This document shows, in pieces, positions 22,858 to 22,873 of a stretch of 22,873 nt of DNA. The stretch covers positions 1 through 22,873 of the forward strand of contig JAJZGH010000047.1 in assembly GCA_021798635.1 (NCBI GenBank), given 5' to 3'. Both the position numbers and the translations under genes were made by a program. This DNA is from Planctomycetota bacterium (GTDB lineage Bacteria > Planctomycetota > Phycisphaerae > WQYP01). The notes under the pieces are model-generated. The model had not been told where the DNA came from, did not search any database, and saw nothing but the letters and a program-made list of their open reading frames with translations. The stretch's first letter is position 1, and each line of letters begins with the position of its first letter.

Positions 22858-22873
22858 AAGGAGGAACAATCAT
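22858..22873 (+). promoter_or_regulatory. Ribosome binding site of a gene starting at the window edge
   Basis: AAGGAGG (22858-22864), seven bases of spacer, then AT as the last two bases of the window. A plus-strand gene very probably starts with ATG at 22872. Upstream, 22723-22857 holds no gene; a TAAAAT (22802-22807) could be its -10 box but no -35 box fits. Confidence 0.6.

Noticed and set aside
1..22873. CRISPR array, tRNA genes, phage genes or a defence island
   Set aside because: No regularly spaced repeats with spacers, no cloverleaf with CCA or T-loop sequence, and no phage or nuclease/defence domain were seen. The gene set is core metabolism and envelope biogenesis.

Overview
The window looks like chromosomal DNA of a Gram-negative bacterium of moderately high GC (about 55% by eye). 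My best guess is the Planctomycetota, perhaps Phycisphaerae. The reasons are a UVR-motif protein of the type I associate with planctomycetes, a DXS that reads ESH where E. coli has EQH, a secreted S10 carboxypeptidase and several secreted orphan proteins. Lipopolysaccharide-type sugar transferases imply an outer membrane. The taxonomy is inference; there is no rRNA gene to settle it.

Layout. From 1 to about 15,730 every confident gene is on the minus strand. In order of transcription, right to left: dxs (isoprenoids), a WaaF-like heptosyltransferase, a WaaG-like glycosyltransferase and plsY, closely spaced or overlapping and so probably one envelope operon; a zinc alcohol dehydrogenase with its own promoter and a palindromic operator candidate; a 542-residue secreted protein of unknown function; a small broken gene; two ABC exporter half-transporters overlapping by 4 bp; a UVR-motif protein; a secreted helical protein; and the start of aroA, cut by the window edge. 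From 15,893 on the plus strand are an S10 carboxypeptidase and an unusual protein kinase. They converge on rnpA-tadA (minus). An ABC-F ATPase (plus) follows, and the window ends on the ribosome binding site and first two bases of another gene.

Two signals go beyond ordinary annotation. (1) A 274-bp element at 20452-20725 between rnpA and the ABC-F gene has 33-bp inverted ends (32/33 matching) that begin and end in TA, with an interior that can fold into several hairpins. It looks like a MITE or a structured RNA and matches no standard RNA I know. (2) Short tandem duplications with 13-bp units lie at gene ends four times: the UVR gene (1670-1695), a small ORF (7117-7142), dxs (13760-13787) and the kinase (19134-19172). 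The one at 7117 shifts the frame: removing one copy restores a 122-codon ORF with a good ribosome binding site. The two ABC half-transporters also carry complementary deviations that would fall on the same ATP site of a heterodimer.

I saw no tRNA, rRNA, CRISPR array, prophage or complete insertion sequence. All similarity statements come from motif recognition by eye, not from a database search.
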